NCBI RefSeq assembly: GCF_004217545.1 | Contig: NZ_SHKY01000001.1 | Location: forward strand, 186,001-250,000 | DNA: 64,000 bases | Source: Krasilnikovia cinnamomea | GTDB taxonomy: Bacteria; Actinomycetota; Actinomycetes; Mycobacteriales; Micromonosporaceae | Direction: 5' to 3' | In this document: positions 23,788-32,710 of the stretch, in pieces | Position numbering within the stretch: the stretch's first letter is position 1 | Layout: every line of letters starts with the position of its first letter | Notes under the pieces: model-generated | Seen by the model: only the letters and a program-made list of their open reading frames with translations | What the model was told of the DNA's origin: nothing | Databases searched by the model: none | Made by a program: the position numbers and the translations under genes

Positions 23788-25740
23788 ATGACCGAGTCCG
23801 CCGATCTTCTCGCCGGCGTCGACGACGTGCCGTGGGGGCGGATGAGCCATGCCTACGGCGCCGCGACCACCATGCCGGAGCGGTTGCGCGAACTCGTCGA
23901 CACCGATCCGGCCGTGCGCGAGGGCGCGCTGGATTTCCTGTACGGCGCCGTGCACCACCAGGGCGACGTGTACGACTGCACGGTGGCGGCGGTCCCGTTC
24001 CTGCTGCGCATGGTGGCCGACCGGCGGCGACCGGGACGGGCCGACCTGGTGGAGCTGTTGGCCAGCATCGGCAACGCCAGGTACGCCGGCACCCTGACCG
24101 ACGCCGAGGCGCGGGCCAACCGGGCGGTGTCCGCCGCGTACCGAATGTGGCTTGGGCTGCTGACCGACCACGTGCCGGCGGTCCGCGCGGCCACCTGCAC
24201 CGCCCTGCTCGCCTGCCGGGATCACGCGGGCGAGGTGCACAGCGCGCTCCGGAAGCGCTTCACCGAGGAAGCCGACGCGCGGACCCGGACGGCCATCGTC
24301 GGTGCCGTCGCGGAGCTCGCCCGGCGCAGCGGTGCCGGCGCCGAAACCGGGGCCTGGCTCGCCGAGGTGCCCATCACCGACCCGGACCCGGGAGTGCGCG
24401 TGGCGGCGCTGACGCAGGCGATCGCGTTGACGCCGCTCGGCGGGCCGCCGGTGACCGTGGCGGATTCGCTCACGCTGCTGACCCAGCTCGGCACCGCACC
24501 GCGGCGCCGGGTCAACCTGGGCGACGAGGTACTGGGCCTGAGCCACTCGATGGGAGACCAGGTCGGGGCGCGCATCGATCTGCTGACCGCGCTGTTGAGC
24601 TCGCCCGAGCGCAAGTACCGGTTGAGCGCCCTGGCCCCCGCCCGTTACCTGGTCGAGGGGTGGCGTGCGGACTTCGCGCCCCTGGTCGGCCTGGTCGGCG
24701 ACGAGGTCACGCGCGGACCAGCTTCCTGCCGGGCGGCAGCCGTCGAGGTGCTCGAACGGATGGATGTCCTGGCGGCTCCGGCGGCCGACGCGCTCGTCGG
24801 CGCGCTCGAACGCTCCGACCGGATGGTCGGTCAGGCCGCGATGAACAAGAAGGCGCCGTGGGTGGTCGCGTTCGACTCCGGCTCGACGGGCATCGGTCCC
24901 GCGTTGCGGGCGCTGGTCGGCACGGGTGACCTACGTGCGGTTCCCATGCTCGCCTGGGCGCTCGAGGTGGAGAACCTGCCTCGTGACGTGGGCGAGTACG
25001 TGGGCCGGCTCGGCGAGGGTGCCGCGGAACTCGTGCCGTTGATCGTCCGGCGCTGGCGGGAGCTACCGGTCGGCGACCGCCGTCGGCACGATCTGGTCGG
25101 CGCGCTCGGCCGGATCGGTTCCGCGGCTGCCGTGGCCACCCCGGACCTGCTGGCCGCGCCGCTCGACCGGGGCAGCATCGGGGCGTTGGCCGGATTCGGG
25201 CCGGCGGCGCGGGAAGCGCGGGGGCAGTTGCGGGACGCCGCCGCGACCGGGCCCCGGATCGACGCGATCGCCGCCGCGCGGGCGAGCTGGCGAGTGTGCG
25301 CCGACGACGCGGCGGCGAGGACGGTGCTCGCCCGGTTCCGCGACGACGAGTACGCCCGCCGTGACCTGGCGTCGCTCATCGCCGAGGTCGGCGCTCCCCT
25401 GGCCGACTTCGCGCCCTACCTACGCGACCTGCTCCGGCAGGACGACGTCTGGTTGCAGGAGCCCGCCGCCCAGGCCCTGTGGTGTGCGGCCGGTGACGGC
25501 GCCGCGACCATGCCCGTGCTGGAGCGGCTGTGGCGGACGAACCCGCTCAGCCGCCGGGTCGCCGCGACGGTGTGGGCGCAGATGGGACCGGACGCCGCGA
25601 CGGCCCGTCCCCTGTTGCTGGCCGAGCTGCGCCGCAGCCGCCGCCACACGGCGGCCGACAACGCCCGCAGCCTCACCGGCGTGCGCGACGACGAGGAGCT
25701 GCTGACCCTGTGCCGGGCGGCCCTGCACGCGACCCGGTAG
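23788..25740 (+). CDS. HEAT-repeat protein
   Basis: The 650-residue protein consists of paired helices in HEAT/PBS-lyase style, such as VRAATCTALLACRDH and VRVAALTQAIALTPL, repeated through nearly the whole length. No enzyme motif or signal peptide is seen, so it should be a cytoplasmic scaffold or adaptor. Proteins of this form are common in Streptomyces and Micromonosporaceae; the function is not known. ATG 23788 is the first start after a CATGAT hexamer that could be a -10 box close to the start. It is monocistronic and convergent with the ramB-like gene. Confidence 0.7.
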   Translation: MTESADLLAGVDDVPWGRMSHAYGAATTMPERLRELVDTDPAVREGALDFLYGAVHHQGDVYDCTVAAVPFLLRMVADRRRPGRADLVELLASIGNARYAGTLTDAEARANRAVSAAYRMWLGLLTDHVPAVRAATCTALLACRDHAGEVHSALRKRFTEEADARTRTAIVGAVAELARRSGAGAETGAWLAEVPITDPDPGVRVAALTQAIALTPLGGPPVTVADSLTLLTQLGTAPRRRVNLGDEVLGLSHSMGDQVGARIDLLTALLSSPERKYRLSALAPARYLVEGWRADFAPLVGLVGDEVTRGPASCRAAAVEVLERMDVLAAPAADALVGALERSDRMVGQAAMNKKAPWVVAFDSGSTGIGPALRALVGTGDLRAVPMLAWALEVENLPRDVGEYVGRLGEGAAELVPLIVRRWRELPVGDRRRHDLVGALGRIGSAAAVATPDLLAAPLDRGSIGALAGFGPAAREARGQLRDAAATGPRIDAIAAARASWRVCADDAAARTVLARFRDDEYARRDLASLIAEVGAPLADFAPYLRDLLRQDDVWLQEPAAQALWCAAGDGAATMPVLERLWRTNPLSRRVAATVWAQMGPDAATARPLLLAELRRSRRHTAADNARSLTGVRDDEELLTLCRAALHATR

Positions 25741-25790
25741 GTGGCTGCCGCCGTCAGCGGTGCGGCGACGAGCGCCGGCCGGACGCCCGG

Positions 25791-27272
25791 CTAGCTGACG
25801 GAGCGGCGCTGGAGGAACTCGTACACGTCCTGGGCGTCGACGCCGGGGAAGGTGCCCGGCGGCAGCGCGGCCAGCAGGTGGGCGTGCACCCGGGCGCTCG
25901 GCCAGGCGTGCCCGGCCCAGCGGGCCACCAGCTCCGCGGGGGGCCGCCGGCAGCACTGCGGGTCGGGGCAGGTCGAGACGGTACGCCGGGTGGTGTCGCC
26001 GCCACGGAACCAGCGCGCGTGCTCGTACGGCGTGCCCACGGTCACGGAGAACTCCCCCGAGCGGGTCGACTCGATGTGCACCGTGCACCAGTACGTCCCC
26101 GACACGGTGTCGGTGAACTGGTAGAACGACGAGTACGGGTCTTCGGCCTGGAAGATCGTGCGCGACGCCCACTTGCGGCAGGCGTGCTGGCCCTCGATGG
26201 CCCCGGTCACGTCCGACGGGAAACGCACGTTGTCGTTCTCGTACGCCTTGTAGATGGTGCCGCTCTCGTGCACCCGGGTGAAGTGCACCGGGATGCCGAA
26301 GTGGTGGGTCACCAGGTTGGTGAAGCGGTGCGCCGCGGTCTCGTACGACACCCCGAACGCGTCGCGGAAGTCGTCGATGGCCAGGGCCTTGTCGGCCTTG
26401 GCCGCGGCCAGGAAGTCCGCCGCGAACTTCTCCGGCATGAGTAGCGCCGCGGCGAAGTAGTTCGCCTCGACCCGCTGGCGCAGGAAGTCGCCGAAGTCGG
26501 CGGGTTCGGGGTGGCCGAGCACGAAGTGCCCGAGCGTCTGCAGCACGACCGCGCGGGGGTCGTGGCCCTTGCCGCTGGCCACCTGGGGCAGGTAGATACG
26601 CCGGTTGCGCAGGTCGGTGATGGACCGGGTGGAGCCGGGCAGGTCGCTGACGTAGCTCAGCGTGAAGCCGAGCTGTTCCGCGATGTCCAGAATGCCCCGC
26701 TGGGACAGCGGGCCCGTGGTGTGCCGCACGGACTCCAGGACGCGCGCGGCGGCCTGCTCGATCTCGGGGAAGTAGTTGTCGCGGCGGCGCATGTCGGCGC
26801 GCAGCTGCTGGTTGGCCCGGCGGGCCACCTCGGGGGTGGCGCTCTGCTCGGTGAGCAGGCGGGTCAGCTCGCGGTGCAGGCCGATCAGCGACTCCAGGGC
26901 GTCCGCGGGCAGCCGCCGGCCGCCGCGCACCACGGGCAGGCCGAGGGCGGCGTACGCGCCCTGGCGCTGGAAGTGGGCCAGCTCGATCTCCAGCCCGGCG
27001 CGGCGGCTGGGCGCCTCGGGGCGCAGCAGGTCCTGGACGCCGACCCCGAGGGCGGCGGCGATGGCCTGCAGCACGCTGAGCTTGGGTTCGCGTTTGCCGT
27101 TCTCGATGAGCGACAGCTGCGACGGGGCGCGGCCGACGGCGGCGCTGAGCTGGTCGAGGGTCATGCCTTTGGCGCGGCGGAGGTGGCGCAACCGCTGGCC
27201 AAGTGTGACGAGATCAACTTGACCGTCGGGGGACGGGGTGGCGGCGAGAGGCGAAGCGGACACGCGTTTCAC
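25791..27272 (-). CDS. ramB: RamB-like regulator of acetate/glyoxylate metabolism
   Basis: The 493-residue protein has an XRE helix-turn-helix (about residues 22-75, [22 protein letters not shown]), a DUF955/ImmA-like middle part (about 210-330; TLGHFVLGH lacks the HExxH zinc motif) and a C-terminal DUF2083 region with a Cys cluster (CPDPQCC). This is the short-chain fatty acid regulator family to which corynebacterial and mycobacterial RamB belong. Divergence from aceA supports the name: RamB represses the glyoxylate genes during growth without acetate. GTG 27272 is preferred; GTG 27263 is possible. Confidence 0.8.
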   Translation of the reverse strand: MKRVSASPLAATPSPDGQVDLVTLGQRLRHLRRAKGMTLDQLSAAVGRAPSQLSLIENGKREPKLSVLQAIAAALGVGVQDLLRPEAPSRRAGLEIELAHFQRQGAYAALGLPVVRGGRRLPADALESLIGLHRELTRLLTEQSATPEVARRANQQLRADMRRRDNYFPEIEQAAARVLESVRHTTGPLSQRGILDIAEQLGFTLSYVSDLPGSTRSITDLRNRRIYLPQVASGKGHDPRAVVLQTLGHFVLGHPEPADFGDFLRQRVEANYFAAALLMPEKFAADFLAAAKADKALAIDDFRDAFGVSYETAAHRFTNLVTHHFGIPVHFTRVHESGTIYKAYENDNVRFPSDVTGAIEGQHACRKWASRTIFQAEDPYSSFYQFTDTVSGTYWCTVHIESTRSGEFSVTVGTPYEHARWFRGGDTTRRTVSTCPDPQCCRRPPAELVARWAGHAWPSARVHAHLLAALPPGTFPGVDAQDVYEFLQRRSVS

Positions 27273-27391
27273 GCTATCAGAATTTCTTCGCTTCTTCTCC
27301 TCACATCGCCCTTCTTCGGGGGTTGCGCGGTGCGCAACAGTCGAGTTCTTCCACCGATCAGCAGGAAGAAACACGGGAAAGGAACCATCTG
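27273..27391. promoter_or_regulatory. ramB-aceA divergent promoter with a palindrome at 27322-27338
   Basis: The 119-base gap holds a perfect inverted repeat, GTTGCGC-N3-GCGCAAC (27322-27338), about 55 bases before the aceA ATG. Its outer TTGC...GCAA halves resemble the reported RamB recognition sequence, which contains GCAAA and TTTGC half sites. It is the best candidate operator for the regulator encoded on the other side. Confidence 0.55.
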
Positions 27392-28681
27392 ATGAGCGAT
27401 CAGTCGACCGAAGTCAGGGGCGGTACCGCCGCGGACCTCACTCGGGCGTGGGCCGGCGATCCGCGTTGGCTTGGCGTGAAGCGCAGCTACACCGCGCAGG
27501 ACGTGGTGAAGCTGCGGGGCACCGTCCAGGAGCAGCACACCCTGGCCGAGCGGGGCGCCCGCAAGCTGTGGGATCTGCTGCACAACGAGGACTACATCAA
27601 CGCGCTGGGCGCACTCACCGGCGGCCAGGCGGTCCAGATGGTCCGCGCCGGGCTCAAGGCGATCTACCTGTCCGGCTGGCAGGTGGCCGCGGACGCGAAC
27701 CTGTCCGGGCACACCTACCCGGACCAGAGCCTCTACCCGGCGAACTCGGTGCCCGCGGTCGTGCGGCGCATCAACAACGCCCTGCTGCGGGCGGACCAGA
27801 TCGACCACGCCGCGGGTCGCGACGAGCGTGACTGGCTGGCCCCGATCGTGGCCGACGCGGAGGCCGGCTTCGGCGGCCCGCTCAACGCGTTCGAGCTGAT
27901 GAAGGGCATGATCGCGGCGGGCGCCGCGGGCGTGCACTGGGAGGACCAGCTCGCCTCGGAGAAGAAGTGCGGCCACCTCGGTGGCAAGGTGCTGATCCCG
28001 ACCGCGCAGCACATCCGTACGCTGAACGCGGCGCGCCTGGCGGCCGACGTGGCCGGCGTGCCGTCGCTCATCATCGCCCGCACCGACGCCCTCGCGGCGG
28101 ACCTGCTGACCACGGACGTGGACGAGCGCGACAAGCCGTTCGTGACCGGTGAGCGCACCGCCGAGGGCTTCTTCCGGGTCCGCAGCGGCCCCGAGGCCGC
28201 CATCGCCCGTGGCCTCGCGTACGCGGACTACTGCGACCTGATCTGGGTCGAGACCGGCACCCCGGACCTGGAGTTCGCGCGGCAGTTCGCCGAGGCGGTG
28301 CACAAGGAGCACCCCGGCAAGATGCTGTCGTACAACTGCTCGCCGTCGTTCAACTGGAAGCGCAACCTCGACGACGACACCATCGCCAAGTTCCAGCGCG
28401 AGCTGGGCGCGATGGGGTACAAGTTCCAGTTCGTCACGCTGGCCGGCTTCCACGCCCTCAACCACTCGATGTTCGAGCTGGCCAAGGGCTACTCCGAGAC
28501 CGGCATGAGCGCGTACGTGAAGCTGCAGGAGGCGGAGTTCGCCAACGAGGCGATCGGCTACACCGCCACCAAGCACCAGGCCGAGGTCGGCACCGGGTAC
28601 TTCGACGCGGTCTCCACCGCGCTGAACCCGGACTCCTCCACCACCGCGCTGTCGGGCTCCACTGAGGAAGAGCAGTTCTGA
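27392..28681 (+). CDS. aceA: Isocitrate lyase
   Basis: This 429-residue enzyme splits isocitrate into glyoxylate and succinate, the first step of the glyoxylate shunt. The active-site signature KKCGH is at about residues 191-195, in the context [16 protein letters not shown]. The length and overall sequence match the short actinobacterial isocitrate lyases. ATG 27392 has a GGAAAGGAA box; an earlier in-frame start at 27323 would include the operator. Malate synthase follows one base after the stop, forming an operon, as in other actinomycetes. Confidence 0.97.
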   Translation: MSDQSTEVRGGTAADLTRAWAGDPRWLGVKRSYTAQDVVKLRGTVQEQHTLAERGARKLWDLLHNEDYINALGALTGGQAVQMVRAGLKAIYLSGWQVAADANLSGHTYPDQSLYPANSVPAVVRRINNALLRADQIDHAAGRDERDWLAPIVADAEAGFGGPLNAFELMKGMIAAGAAGVHWEDQLASEKKCGHLGGKVLIPTAQHIRTLNAARLAADVAGVPSLIIARTDALAADLLTTDVDERDKPFVTGERTAEGFFRVRSGPEAAIARGLAYADYCDLIWVETGTPDLEFARQFAEAVHKEHPGKMLSYNCSPSFNWKRNLDDDTIAKFQRELGAMGYKFQFVTLAGFHALNHSMFELAKGYSETGMSAYVKLQEAEFANEAIGYTATKHQAEVGTGYFDAVSTALNPDSSTTALSGSTEEEQF

Positions 28682-28682
28682 C

Positions 28683-30308
28683 ATGCGTACCCAGGAGGAG
28701 ATCACGATCACCGGCTCGGCCGAGGGCCGGTACACGGAGATCCTGACTCCGGAGGCGATCGACTTCGTCGTCGCTCTGGATCGCGAGTTCGGCGCGCGCC
28801 GGGTCCAGCTTCTGGACCGGCGCCGCCGGCGGCGGGCCACCCGGACCACGGAGCTGGACTTCCTGCCGTCCACGAAGGTCATCCGCGATGACGAGTCGTG
28901 GCAGGTGGCCCCGCCGGTGCCGGATCTGACCGACCGCCGGGTCGAGATCACCGGTCCGCCGGAGCGCAAGATGACGGTCAACGCGCTCAACTCCGGTGCC
29001 AAGGTGTGGATGGCCGACTTCGAGGACGCCACCGCACCGACCTGGGACAACATCATCACCGGCCAGCTCAACCTCAAGGACGCGCTGGACGGAAAGATCG
29101 ACTTCACAGCCTCGGACGGCAAGGAGTACCGGGTCGGCGAGACCCTGCCGACCATCATGGTGCGCCCGCGCGGGTGGCACCTGCCGGAGTGCCACGTGCG
29201 CATCGGCGGCCGGGCGGTGTCGGCGTCGCTGTTCGACTTCGGGATGTACCTGTTCCACTGCGGACAGAAGCAGCTCGACCGGGGCTCCGGGCCGTACTTC
29301 TACCTGCCGAAGCTGGAAAGTCACCTGGAGGCCCGCCTCTGGAACGACGTGTTCGTCTTCGCCCAGGAACGGCTGGGCATCGCCCGCGGCACGATCCGCG
29401 CGACGGTGCTCATCGAGACGATCACGGCCGCGTTCGAGATGGAGGAGATCCTCTACGAGCTGCGCGAGCACTCGGCCGGCCTGAACGCGGGCCGGTGGGA
29501 CTACCTGTTCAGCATGATCAAGAATCGCCCGGACGTGGTCCTGCCGGACCGCGCCCAGGTGACGATGACCGCGCCGTTCATGCGGGCGTACACGGAACTG
29601 CTCGTGCGCACCTGCCACCGGCGCGGGGCCCACGCGATCGGCGGCATGGCCGCCGTCGTGCCCAGCCGCGACCCGGTGGCCGCCAAGCGCGCGCTCAACC
29701 AGGTCCGGCAGGACAAGCGGCGCGAGGTCGGCGACGGCTTCGACGGCTCGTGGGTGGCCCACCCCGGCCTGGTGGAGACCTGCAAGGAGGTCTTCGACCA
29801 GTGGCTCGGCCACGAACCGAACCAGATCGTGCGGCGCCGCGACGACGTTCAGGTCACCGCGGAGCAGTTGCTCGACGTCCGGTTCGGCTCGGTCGCGGTC
29901 AGCGAGGTGGCGTTGCGGACGTCGGTCAGTGTCGCGCTGCGCTACGTGGCGGCCTGGCTCGGCGGGCGGGGCGCGGTCGCGCTGAACGGCCTCATGGAGG
30001 ACGCGGCCACGGCGGAGATCTGCCGGGCCCAGTTGTGGCAGTGGATCGCGCAGGGCACCCCCACCGACTACGGCGTGCCGGTCACGGCGGGCCTGGTGAT
30101 GCGGTTCCTGCGGGAGGAACTCGACGTGCTCAGCGAGACGGGAGCACTGGACGAGGAGTCGGCGCGGCTGTTCGGCCAGGCGCGCACGCTGCTGACCGTG
30201 CTGCTCAGTGAGCGTACGTGTCCGGAGTTCCTGACGCTGCCGGCGTATCTGCGGCACATGGGCGGCGGCGTGGCGACGCCCGCCACCCAGCCCGCGATAG
30301 CTGCCTGA
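28683..30308 (+). CDS. aceB: Malate synthase A
   Basis: The 541-residue enzyme condenses glyoxylate with acetyl-CoA to malate, completing the shunt begun by isocitrate lyase. Conserved blocks are present: VNALNSGAKVWMADFEDATAPTW, VRPRGWHLPECHV with the catalytic Arg region, GRWDYLFSMIK and AVNGLMEDAATAE-like ALNGLMEDAATAE. Length matches the A isoform (about 530-545 residues) rather than the 730-residue G isoform. Its ATG follows the aceA stop by one base, so translation is coupled. Confidence 0.96.
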   Translation: MRTQEEITITGSAEGRYTEILTPEAIDFVVALDREFGARRVQLLDRRRRRRATRTTELDFLPSTKVIRDDESWQVAPPVPDLTDRRVEITGPPERKMTVNALNSGAKVWMADFEDATAPTWDNIITGQLNLKDALDGKIDFTASDGKEYRVGETLPTIMVRPRGWHLPECHVRIGGRAVSASLFDFGMYLFHCGQKQLDRGSGPYFYLPKLESHLEARLWNDVFVFAQERLGIARGTIRATVLIETITAAFEMEEILYELREHSAGLNAGRWDYLFSMIKNRPDVVLPDRAQVTMTAPFMRAYTELLVRTCHRRGAHAIGGMAAVVPSRDPVAAKRALNQVRQDKRREVGDGFDGSWVAHPGLVETCKEVFDQWLGHEPNQIVRRRDDVQVTAEQLLDVRFGSVAVSEVALRTSVSVALRYVAAWLGGRGAVALNGLMEDAATAEICRAQLWQWIAQGTPTDYGVPVTAGLVMRFLREELDVLSETGALDEESARLFGQARTLLTVLLSERTCPEFLTLPAYLRHMGGGVATPATQPAIAA

Positions 30309-30320
30309 TCGGTGGCAGCT

Positions 30321-30350
30321 GCGGCCCGGGGGTGCAAGCCCCCGGGCCGC
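30321..30350 (+). terminator. Strong stem-loop after aceB
   Basis: A perfect 12-bp inverted repeat (arms 30321-30332 and 30339-30350) with a 6-base loop begins 13 bases after the aceB stop. It should end the aceAB transcript. Confidence 0.75.
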
Positions 30351-30470
30351 TTCGCGTGCCCGTCGGGTACCGGACTCCCGCGCCGGACGGGCGGTGATTG
30401 TGGCGCCGCCGCCGCGCTGCCAGGATGACGTTTACCCTGGTGGGCACGGGACGCAGTCACGGGAGGCGCG

Positions 30471-31880
30471 ATGACCCTGCCGCTGCGGGTGACGGTGGCG
30501 CCTGAGCGGGCCGACGCGTCACCCGGCGAAGCCCTCACCTTCGACGTGACCGTGCGCAACGCCAGCGACATCGTGGAGCACTACGGCCTCGAACTGCTCG
30601 GCCTTCCCGACGGGGCCACGGTCCGCACCGAGCCGGAGGTCGCCAAGCTGCGCCCGTCCGAGACGGGCACCCTCACCGTACGGGTGACGCTGCCGGTGCA
30701 GCCGCCCGCGCCCGCCGGGACGTACGTGCTCGGGGCGCTGGTGAAGTCGCGGTACCGCGACGACGTGTCGCGCTGCGTCGAGGTGCCGCTGCAGCTGGCC
30801 GCCGTCGAGGAGATCACCGTGCGGGCCACCCCGGAGGTGGTGACCGGGGGCCGGACCGGACGCTACACGCTGGAGATCGCCAACGGCGGCAACGCCCCGG
30901 TCCGGCTGTACCTGGCCGCCACCGACCCGGAACGCCGGGTGCGGCCTGAGTTCCAGCCCGCCTGGGTGGACCTGCCGCCCGGCACGTCCGCGCAGGCCCT
31001 GCTGTCGGTGCAGGCTCCCCTGCCGTGGAACAGGGAGAAGCAGCGGCAGCTCACCATCACCGCGACGCCGGACCTGCCCGGTGCCGCCGCGGGCACCGGT
31101 ACGGCCACCTTCGTCCAGCAGCCCCGCTTCGCGTCGAAGTTCGCGAAAGTGGCGGGCATCGGTGCCGCGGTCGCCCTGGTGGCCGCCGCGATCGCGGTGC
31201 CCGCCCTGGTGGTCAACGCGAACAAGCACGACGACAAGACACCCCAGAACGGCGCGGCCAACGCCCCGCAGAGCGCCGCCGCGCCACCGCCCGCCCCCAG
31301 CGTGGCCGCGTCGTCGGCGGCGGCGCCGTCCGCGTCCGCGAGCGCCAGCGAGGCCCCGTCCTCCGCCCCGGCGTCGTCGGCGCCGCCGTCGCCGTCCGCG
31401 TCGGCCACCGGTGACGGGGCCCGCGACGTGGACCTGGGTGGCGTCGGGCCCGGGGTGCTGGCCAGCGACGCGTTCCGCAACCAGGGCTTCCTGGCCAGCG
31501 CCGATCCCGGCACGGTGATCGTCGCGGGGTGCGAGGACGCGCGCAGCGTCGCGATCGTCGCCGGCCCGGACGGCAGGAAGGTCCTCACCTCCTCCAGCGC
31601 CGACGACCCGGCGAAATGCAACACCGTCCCCATGATGATCGACTTCGGGGCGGACGCGCTCGGCGGGTCCATCAAGCTCACCCCGCTCAACCCGGACACC
31701 CTCGAGATGGAGGTCGCGTACCGCGACCTGACCCGCGAGGTGAAGTCCGACCTCGCGGTCGCCGACGCGTCCGGGCACGGCGGCATCGACTACGTGCTGG
31801 TGCGGCCCCGCGCCGCCACGGGCGGGGCGGCTCCCGCCGCCGTGGCACTCACCGGAATCCGCATCGGCCCGCTGCGCTGA
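30471..31880 (+). CDS. Membrane protein with Ig-like (NEW3/COG1470-type) domains
   Basis: The 469-residue protein opens directly with two beta-rich Ig-like domains (about residues 1-105 and 110-215; motifs such as LTFDVTVRN and GRYTLEIANGGNAPVRL). One membrane helix follows (about 227-248), then a low-complexity Ala/Ser/Pro linker, then an exported C-terminal domain (about 320-469) of unknown fold. There is no signal peptide, so the Ig part is likely cytoplasmic. ATG 30471 has a GGGAGG box. Similar proteins occur near actinobacterial contractile injection loci, and this one lies 3 kb from the CIS operon, but any link is inference. Confidence 0.6.
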   Translation: MTLPLRVTVAPERADASPGEALTFDVTVRNASDIVEHYGLELLGLPDGATVRTEPEVAKLRPSETGTLTVRVTLPVQPPAPAGTYVLGALVKSRYRDDVSRCVEVPLQLAAVEEITVRATPEVVTGGRTGRYTLEIANGGNAPVRLYLAATDPERRVRPEFQPAWVDLPPGTSAQALLSVQAPLPWNREKQRQLTITATPDLPGAAAGTGTATFVQQPRFASKFAKVAGIGAAVALVAAAIAVPALVVNANKHDDKTPQNGAANAPQSAAAPPPAPSVAASSAAAPSASASASEAPSSAPASSAPPSPSASATGDGARDVDLGGVGPGVLASDAFRNQGFLASADPGTVIVAGCEDARSVAIVAGPDGRKVLTSSSADDPAKCNTVPMMIDFGADALGGSIKLTPLNPDTLEMEVAYRDLTREVKSDLAVADASGHGGIDYVLVRPRAATGGAAPAAVALTGIRIGPLR

Positions 31881-32003
31881 CGTTCACACTCCCGCCGCGT
31901 GAAGGTCACCGCGGTCGCGGGCGGGATCCGTGGCCGGGCGATATCGTGCGGGATGCTGGGCCGGTCCACTTCGCACCACACCCGACTCGAGGGGATCTCC
32001 GCG

Positions 32004-32618
32004 ATGGCAAAGGTCATCTCCACCCTGTTCATCTCGGCCGACGGTGTGGCCGAGATCGACCCCGACTGGCACTTCCCGTACTTCGACGAGAACATGGGCC
32101 GGGCCGTCACCGAGGACTACGGCACCGCGGACGTGCTGCTCATCGGCCGGGAGACGTACGACAGCTTCGCCGGGGCGTGGCCCGAGCGCGAGGCGGCCGG
32201 CGGCGACGACGCCGGGTTCGCCAAGCAGCTCGGCGACGTACGCAAGATCGTGGTGTCCCGCCAGCCGCTGGAGCTCAGCTGGCGGAACTCCGAGCTGATC
32301 AAGGGCGATCTGGTCGAGGCCGTCACCGCGCTCAAGGCCGACGCGGGCGTCAAGGGCGTCCTCATCCCCGGGTCGATCTCCGTGGTGCAGCAACTGCTGG
32401 CGGCGGGGCTGATCGACGAGCTGCGGCTGCTGGTGCACCCCGTGGCGGCGCGCAAGGGCCGCCGGCTGTTCGACGACGGCGACGCGCCCTACCACCTGAA
32501 GGTGCTGGCGACCGAGGCGTTCCCGACGGGCGTGATCCGGGTGATCTACACGCCGGCCGAGGCCCCGGCCAAGGTCGGCTACGACGACGTCAAGGACCAG
32601 GTGCCCGAGGGAAGCTAA
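32004..32618 (+). CDS. RibD C-terminal/dihydrofolate-reductase-like protein
   Basis: The 204-residue protein has the fold family of RibD-C reductases: the opening VISTLFISADGVAE, the ADVLLIGRETYDSFAG strand-helix, the KIVVSRQPLE segment, the glycine-rich IPGSISVVQQLLAAGLIDEL nucleotide-binding stretch and LLVHPVAARKGRRLF. It is predicted to use NADPH. The natural substrate is unknown; these orphans are very common in actinomycetes and are not proof of antifolate resistance. ATG 32004 has a GAGGGGA box. It is monocistronic. Confidence 0.82.
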   Translation: MAKVISTLFISADGVAEIDPDWHFPYFDENMGRAVTEDYGTADVLLIGRETYDSFAGAWPEREAAGGDDAGFAKQLGDVRKIVVSRQPLELSWRNSELIKGDLVEAVTALKADAGVKGVLIPGSISVVQQLLAAGLIDELRLLVHPVAARKGRRLFDDGDAPYHLKVLATEAFPTGVIRVIYTPAEAPAKVGYDDVKDQVPEGS

Positions 32619-32710
32619 CGATCGCCGGTGGGGTTTCGGCCCGGTGATCGCTCGGGAGCGAATCGGGAACCGGCTATCAGTGAATCGCGGGCCCCGCCGA
32701 CGCGGGTGGT

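Noticed and set aside
32619..32710. Short gap searched for a regulator or small RNA gene before the orphan kinase
   Set aside because: Nothing beyond a possible start region was seen.
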